A DNA stretch of 33,416 bases, from IMG/VR virus record IMGVR_UViG_3300025892_000070, positions 1-33,416 of that record, one strand, 5' to 3'. The notes beneath the pieces were generated by a model. It did not search any database. It saw only the letters and a program-made list of their open reading frames with translations, and was not told where the DNA came from. This document shows, piece by piece, positions 29,701 through 33,416 of the stretch (position 1 is its first letter; every line of letters begins with the position of its first letter). The position numbers and the translations under genes are program-made. Origin of the DNA: a virus.

Positions 29701-30685
29701 TGTTTGGTCACTTACAAGCACAAATATTGCTACTATTTTACCACAAGCAATTACAAATGTCAATATAGATTTACCTACAGCAACAGACCCTGAAGGAGAT
29801 ATAGTAACTTATAGTGGGAGTAATTTACCTAGCGGTTTAAGTATTGATGCAAACACTGGTGATTTGAGTGGTAGTGTTCCTGCAGCAAATACAGAAATAG
29901 AATATACAGTTACTATAAATGCACAAAGCACTGGTAGTGACCCGGGTGCAACACAAAAAACCACAACAAGACAACCCACAATCATTGTGAAACCTGTGAT
30001 TGAAAATTCCTTGATGTTTGATGGGAGCAGCTATTTAAGTAAAAGCACAAGTGATAACAGCACCAATTCAAGTATTAAGACTTGGTCTTTTTGGGTTAAA
30101 AGATCAGTTCTAGGAACAAACTTTTATATGACCGGAGGATTCAAATCGGGGAACTCAAATACTTTTGATATCTACTTTCATACTGATGATACTTTTAGTG
30201 TCCAGTGGGGTGGCAGTTCTGCATTACTTAACAGATCCAGTGCGGTATTTAGAGATACATCTGCGTGGTATCATATATTGGTGCATAAAAACAGCACTTC
30301 ACAAAGTTTTTACATTAATGGCAGTTTGGTTAGTTTAGCAACAACTAACACAACTTCGTCATCAGTGGCATTTGCTGAAAACGGGATGTCTGTCTCTGGT
30401 AATTATGGCAGTTTCATTGGTGGAGGTGGATTTGGAGGAAGCAATAACATAATTGGCTACCTCGCCAACATCCATTTCATAGACGGACAAGCATTGACCC
30501 CAACATCATTCGGTGAAAGTATAAATGGTATCTGGTTGCCGAAAGTTTACAATCCAACAGGTAATGCACTAACAGATTACGGTACAAATGGTTTCCACCT
30601 TACATTTGCACCAAGCACAATTAGCGGCACAACTGTACAAGATATTTCTGGTAGAGGAAATGATTGGACAGCAAATGGTTTTTAA
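26744..30685 (+). CDS. Giant adhesin: propeller, shaft, IPT/TIG, He_PIG and LamG domains
   Basis: A 1313-residue protein, the largest here. Tag MASILKIDVLEQRYANSGLY and short strands fill residues 1-110. About 110-495 is a probable beta-propeller with GxISGNSITFG(S/T)-type units (IGQISGNSITFGSSVVFNSA; NVNERISISYND). YIGIAKDS at about 500 starts a module paralogous to that in the 930-residue fibre. Shaft repeats (TLTDLGITDGSANQVLITDG) lie at about 690-765. A TTAQRPSSPIAGMIRYNTEL segment is near 847. About 888-980 is an IPT/TIG-like Ig domain (PPTISSISPATTETVSG), about 985-1080 a He_PIG-like domain (LPSGLSIDANTGDLSGSVPA), and about 1087-1290 a LamG or concanavalin-like domain (NSLMFDGSSYLSKS, SAWYHILVHKNSTSQSFYIN, GYLANIHFIDGQALTPTSF). 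It is probably a long glycan-binding fibre. Confidence 0.82.
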   Translation: MASILKIDVLEQRYANSGLYLSGRIHGPQGDIINNGRVVLPGNFEANTFNVLESLDANTINANTIFLGGVNGKLEFDANTSTLKINNASLALQSDVSTLIENSYTKFTANSSITAGDLVSLLDNGKIEKTAEASVRTNSVGATTTFDSNASDNIYVQYDKTLNKVLVSYAVGSSSACYGVLGTVNADGSITFGTPLQITSQYNLMTGAIDPVQNRAVFTFLGDVYIAEISGNNLINLQSPITFDSSTENYNATIYDPNSGKIIIAYSDSASPTGRAGNVLAVTVNGNSITFGQTTVFEASNTETISLSIDNDTNKIIIGYSLIGSSARCVIATVSGTTITTSSPAVASPGTADFVKFTYASNGIVVAAFRDNTNSNYGAYSIGQISGNSITFGSSVVFNSATSVPIGLSYDNVNERISISYNDFGNSNYGTVKSGIIENGAITFEATDIFNSSATYEVFSVVDTTYNRILIGFKNGATGPGRINVYSTFGTEYKDNVDNYIGIAKDSIAATQEGSVFIIGDIADNQTSLTENQIYYVDKTGSLTTSKTEYSIVGRAVSNTSIQLLDNKPTLLTDLNIIDGTNSQVLTTYGNGSFYFAAASDPIAVSKTNTTNAILSTVTNVNDFRFDSDSGFDVVDLGAGAVKIQMNSTFKTLKVSGQSDLVATGLDTLELIGSGITITTDAVANPKTLTFTGASTLTDLGITDGSANQVLITDGLGNYSFANAASGGASTLTDLGIADGESDQVLTTDGNGSFFFGHSLSILNQDLIDGGEITELRDCRTVIDLGSVDTRLGYAVPEGSKTILLANDSTIVSSTNDIIISETNGFAKLENVTIDLSGKTDAIIVPKGTTAQRPSSPIAGMIRYNTELDQYELYDETTTAWGKLGDQPPTISSISPATTETVSGTTQFTVVGTNFESTGMTTQFVSTVDSTAVNRTAFIFDNSGQIRITFDNTDFDAAKEPYNLIVTKSSGLSVTKLNALYVDEAPVWSLTSTNIATILPQAITNVNIDLPTATDPEGDIVTYSGSNLPSGLSIDANTGDLSGSVPAANTEIEYTVTINAQSTGSDPGATQKTTTRQPTIIVKPVIENSLMFDGSSYLSKSTSDNSTNSSIKTWSFWVKRSVLGTNFYMTGGFKSGNSNTFDIYFHTDDTFSVQWGGSSALLNRSSAVFRDTSAWYHILVHKNSTSQSFYINGSLVSLATTNTTSSSVAFAENGMSVSGNYGSFIGGGGFGGSNNIIGYLANIHFIDGQALTPTSFGESINGIWLPKVYNPTGNALTDYGTNGFHLTFAPSTISGTTVQDISGRGNDWTANGF

Positions 30686-30699
30686 TAGGATAAATTAAT

Positions 30700-32553
30700 A
30701 TGGCAGTTATAGATCACGTTTTTCCTGATTCACCAACGAATACTTTTGCTACGCTTAATGTTTTAGATGCAGAATCTGCTACACTTAGTAATGGCAATTT
30801 AGCCGCAACAATAAATGCTGGGCCAAACAACTCAACAACAATAATTCCGTCATCCGGTACATGGTATTGGGAAGTTTACATAACTGACCACACAAACATT
30901 TATATGGGAATTCAAAAGATAGAAACTCAAGAAAGCGGATATTCTCAAGATGCAGTGGCAGTTAATAATGTTGGAAATGTCTATTATGATGCTAGTTACC
31001 AAAATAAAGATGCACTGCCTTCAATTGCAACCGGAGATATTATTTCTGTTTTTTGGGATATAGATAATAAAAAAATTTGGTTTGCTCAAAATGGTCAATT
31101 TTATGATGCGACAGGAACAACTCATCCCACTTTAACACTTTCCCAAGTAGCCAGTGGTGTGAACGGATATGATTATAGTTCTAATATTCCAAATAGTGCT
31201 AAACCTTTCTTTGGTAGTTCAGCGACTTCTGCAGGAATTATTTGTAATTTCGGTCAAGACAGTTCTTTTGGCGGAAATAAAACTAGCGGATCAGCTAATG
31301 CTACTGATTCTGGTGGTATAGGAGACTTTTATCATTCAGTACCAACGGGTGCAAAAGCATTATGCACATCAAATATTCAAAGTAACTTAGCTATAGATCC
31401 AGCAGTGGATGATTTGCCGGAAGACTACTTTAAATGTGTAAAATATAACGGTGTTAGCACTGGTGGGGGTAATTTTGCTGTGCCAGTAGGTTTCCAAAGT
31501 GATTTAATTTGGATTAAAAGACGAAATAACGGTAATTCGCATAATCTTTTTGATTCTGTCAGAGGATTTGATAAGTGGATAATATCAGATTTTTCGGGGG
31601 CCGAAAGGAATAACACTTCTAACAATAGTGGTAATTCTAAAATATCAACAGTCAATAGCAGTGGGTTTACAGTACACGATAATCATAATGCGGAAGTCAA
31701 TGACGGTACTGCTGGGTCAGCTAGTCAATATATCAGTTGGAATTGGAAAGCCGGTGGTGCGCCAAGTGGATCAAACATCTATATGAAGAATGATGTAGGA
31801 TATACTAGTTCAACGTCAGATAAAGCAACTGTATTTGGTAACGCTAGTAACTATACGATTACTCCAGCATCAGCAAGTATTAATACAAAAGCGGGTTTTA
31901 GTATAATTAAGTATCTTTCTCCAGACGATTCGGGAGGAGCAGTTTCTACTGCTACTGTGCCGCACGGTCTTAGCGCTGCACCAGATTTTATAATTTGCAA
32001 GAATTTAGACACTTCATACAACTGGGATATTTATCATAGCAGTGTTAATTATTCTGGAATTTTTACAACTGCAGCGATTAACTCAAGAAACGCATTCGGC
32101 ACAATTAACTCTAATATTTTTACAACTAAAGACACATTTACGCATCATGATGATGATGAGTACATAGCATATTGTTTTACAAGTATTCCCGGCTACTCCG
32201 CATTTGGTTCGTATACTGGTACTAATCATCAAGATAAAGGTTATCGTTCATTAGATTTTAAGCCTAGTTTCATTTTGATTAAAGATGTAACTTCGAGTGG
32301 TAATTGGGCTATGTTTGATAATCAAAGAGGCCCGATTAATCCAATAGATCATTGTTTATTAGCTGATTCTGCTGCTGTTGAAACTACCAGCACTACTAGT
32401 AGTGGTCAAAATCAAATCGACTTTTTAAGCAACGGGTTTTTTATTCGTTGCGATAATGCGAATAGCAAAATGGGGAATGTAACCGGAAATACTTACCTCT
32501 ACGCAGCCTTTGCGGAAATGCCCTTCAAATACTCAGCAACGAACGCCAGGTAA
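30700..32553 (+). CDS. SPRY-domain virion protein with tandem DUF7483-like domains
   Basis: A 617-residue protein. Residues about 50-180 resemble a SPRY domain: TWYWEVYITDHTNIYMGIQK, DIISVFWDIDNKKIWFAQNG. Then follow two related beta domains: about 240-390 with FQSDLIWIKRRNNGNSHNLF and DSVRGFDKWIISDF; and about 395-610 with APDFIICKNLDTSYNWDIYH, PSFILIKDVTSSGNWAMFDN and the end YLYAAFAEMPFKYSATNAR. This layout, often placed behind a LamG fibre, is known from cyanophage structural genes. It likely works with the 1313-residue protein upstream, 14 bases away. Names of the latter domains are from memory of motifs. Confidence 0.78.
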   Translation: MAVIDHVFPDSPTNTFATLNVLDAESATLSNGNLAATINAGPNNSTTIIPSSGTWYWEVYITDHTNIYMGIQKIETQESGYSQDAVAVNNVGNVYYDASYQNKDALPSIATGDIISVFWDIDNKKIWFAQNGQFYDATGTTHPTLTLSQVASGVNGYDYSSNIPNSAKPFFGSSATSAGIICNFGQDSSFGGNKTSGSANATDSGGIGDFYHSVPTGAKALCTSNIQSNLAIDPAVDDLPEDYFKCVKYNGVSTGGGNFAVPVGFQSDLIWIKRRNNGNSHNLFDSVRGFDKWIISDFSGAERNNTSNNSGNSKISTVNSSGFTVHDNHNAEVNDGTAGSASQYISWNWKAGGAPSGSNIYMKNDVGYTSSTSDKATVFGNASNYTITPASASINTKAGFSIIKYLSPDDSGGAVSTATVPHGLSAAPDFIICKNLDTSYNWDIYHSSVNYSGIFTTAAINSRNAFGTINSNIFTTKDTFTHHDDDEYIAYCFTSIPGYSAFGSYTGTNHQDKGYRSLDFKPSFILIKDVTSSGNWAMFDNQRGPINPIDHCLLADSAAVETTSTTSSGQNQIDFLSNGFFIRCDNANSKMGNVTGNTYLYAAFAEMPFKYSATNAR

Positions 32554-32791
32554 TTATAATTATCAATGGAGAAAACAATATGGCAGAACAATTGAAATTG
32601 AAAACACAATTTTTGAAAACACAAACTTTTTTACAGCAGTAAATAAAGTTATAAATCATGATGAAGTTTCTATTGCCGATGCATATAGAATAAATAAGAT
32701 CATTAAAAAAACTTAAAGAATTCAAGATGGAATTTTGGTCGCTGATATCAACAAACTAGAATTAATATTTGATTTTTCTAACATAGAATAA
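32510..32791 (+). pseudogene. Possible decayed small gene after the SPRY protein
   Basis: One frame is open from an ATG at 32510 (inside the previous gene) to TAA at 32714-32716, and reads YNYQWRKQYGRTIEIENTIF and INHDEVSIADAYRINKIIKK. After that single stop the same frame continues RIQDGILVADINKLELIFDF up to TAA at 32789-32791. The text looks protein-like on both sides of the stop, as if a partner gene lost its start and gained a stop codon. Alternative: a real 68-residue gene, or nothing. The region 32554-32796 shows no other feature, and it lacks the ATAAATA element at the expected spacing. Confidence 0.25.
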
Positions 32792-32796
32792 AATAA

Positions 32797-33336
32797 ATGC
32801 CAGAAGTTATAAAATTTTCCAAAGGTACTGTAGCAGAACACAATAACTTTACGGGAGAGAATGGTGAAATCACATTGATTTGTGATGATAGCCCGAATCG
32901 TAAAGTTACTGGCATCATACGTTTACATGACGGTCAGACTGTTGGTGGTGTTCCTTTTGGTGGTAGTCAATTGCTAAATGATTTACATGATGTAAATACT
33001 GCTAGTGCTACACTTGGTACTGTATTAACTGCTGGTGCTAATGACACGTTTTATTTTAATTCAGTAGTAACTAATCTAGCTGGATTGACTGATGTAATTT
33101 CTGCTAACACTGCAGCAAATGGTACAATACTTACAGCAGATGGTAATGGTGGTTTTAAGTTTGATACAATAGCAAAAGGTGGTGGAAACAATCAAGTGTT
33201 TTTTGAAAATGATACAACAATCACAGATGATTATACAATCTCAGCAGGTAAGAATGCAATGACTGCTGGACCAATAACAATCGCAAACAATGCAACTGTA
33301 GTTATACCAGTTGGTTCAACTTGGACAATAGTGTAA
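32797..33336 (+). CDS. Mtd_N-like fibre with shaft repeats and C-terminal cap
   Basis: A 179-residue protein. Residues 5-55 (IKFSKGTVAEHNNFTGENGE, ITLICDD, GIIRLHDGQTVGGVPF) are the Mtd_N-like start shared with 23723. Two shaft repeats follow (LLNDLHDVNTASATLGTVLT and LAGLTDVISANTAANGTILT, each ending in a G..F(Y/K)F strand). The end is the cap: GGNNQVFFENDTTITDDYTI, NAMTAGPIT and PVGSTWTIV, closely matching the end of the fibre at 19944. It has start, shaft and cap but no binding body, so it is likely a minimal fibre or adaptor. Confidence 0.78.
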   Translation: MPEVIKFSKGTVAEHNNFTGENGEITLICDDSPNRKVTGIIRLHDGQTVGGVPFGGSQLLNDLHDVNTASATLGTVLTAGANDTFYFNSVVTNLAGLTDVISANTAANGTILTADGNGGFKFDTIAKGGGNNQVFFENDTTITDDYTISAGKNAMTAGPITIANNATVVIPVGSTWTIV

Positions 33337-33337
33337 T

Positions 33338-33416
33338 ATGGCAGAAAGTATATTAAAAACGGACGAAATTCGTCTATTAAATAATCAAGTGTTGATGAGT
33401 GATGGTGCGTTGACTG
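33338..33416 (+). CDS. Class A adhesin, N-terminal part only (runs off the window)
   Basis: ATG at 33338, one base after the previous stop. The 26 residues visible read MAESILKTDEIRLLNNQVLM followed by SDGALT. They match the tags at 21060 (SIIKTDEIRRLNDTVLMSDG) and 22007 (DLNDNVIMSDGALG), so a TFPAGH junction is expected a few codons beyond the window end. The adhesin array therefore continues downstream. Confidence 0.75.
   Translation, partial: MAESILKTDEIRLLNNQVLMSDGALT

Overview
This 33.4-kb window looks like a stretch of tailed-phage genome, most likely a large T4-like marine myovirus of the kind that infects cyanobacteria or Pelagibacter-type hosts. The evidence is: everything is AT-rich; every credible gene is on the + strand; genes are packed head to tail with ATGA or TAATG overlaps; and nearly every product carries virion-fibre or adhesin signatures (phage tail-collar domains, glycine-rich fibre domains, the QLEEG..ATPFEHRP module, NG-type shaft repeats, Mtd_N-like starts, tail assembly chaperones). 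Three intergenic gaps carry an ATAAATA element 36-38 nt before a start codon, resembling the late promoters of T4-type phages. I see no tRNA, rRNA, CRISPR, insertion sequence, integrase, reverse transcriptase or metabolic gene. Host and exact virus are inference.

Layout. 1-3495: the end of a chaperone, three short adhesins, a chaperone, a small capping protein, a polyglycine adhesin and its chaperone. 3495-6870: a 930-residue fibre with four NG repeats and a probable beta-propeller, a conserved 99-residue virion protein and a small capping protein. 6873-9470: three adhesins with two chaperones. 9467-13593: a lectin-like protein, a class B adhesin with a small acidic partner, a short shaft protein, a 446-residue protein and an 89-residue protein with its own strong ribosome site. 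13599-15289: two tandem tail-collar fibres and a chaperone. 15328-19899: a cap protein, two adhesin-chaperone pairs and two class B adhesin-acidic protein pairs. 19944-23680: an NG-repeat fibre, two adhesin-chaperone pairs, a C1q-like protein and a 51-residue membrane protein. 23723-33416: an Mtd_N-like fibre, a class B pair, an NG-repeat cap protein, a 1313-residue propeller/Ig/LamG protein, a 617-residue SPRY protein, a decayed stretch, another Mtd_N-like fibre and the start of a further adhesin.

How it fits together. The locus reads as an array of interchangeable host-recognition cassettes built from few parts: about six kinds of N-terminal tag, a junction (TFPAGH) encoded by an almost invariant 14-base sequence, a highly variable binding body, a conserved last strand (xMEIxG), and a small partner gene translationally coupled behind it. 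Partner type follows adhesin type. TFPAGH, glycine-rich and collar adhesins are followed by tail assembly chaperones of the Phage_tail_APC kind. FRNKIING...ATPFEHR adhesins are followed, in four of four cases, by a 59-78 residue acidic protein related to YQEYLAWLAEGNEPEP. Identical DNA blocks shared among cassettes, and one chaperone that looks chimeric, suggest that the array evolves by recombination at the constant segments. Two real small genes (23525-23680 and 25909-26088) are short enough to be missed by an ORF scan with a 60-residue cutoff.
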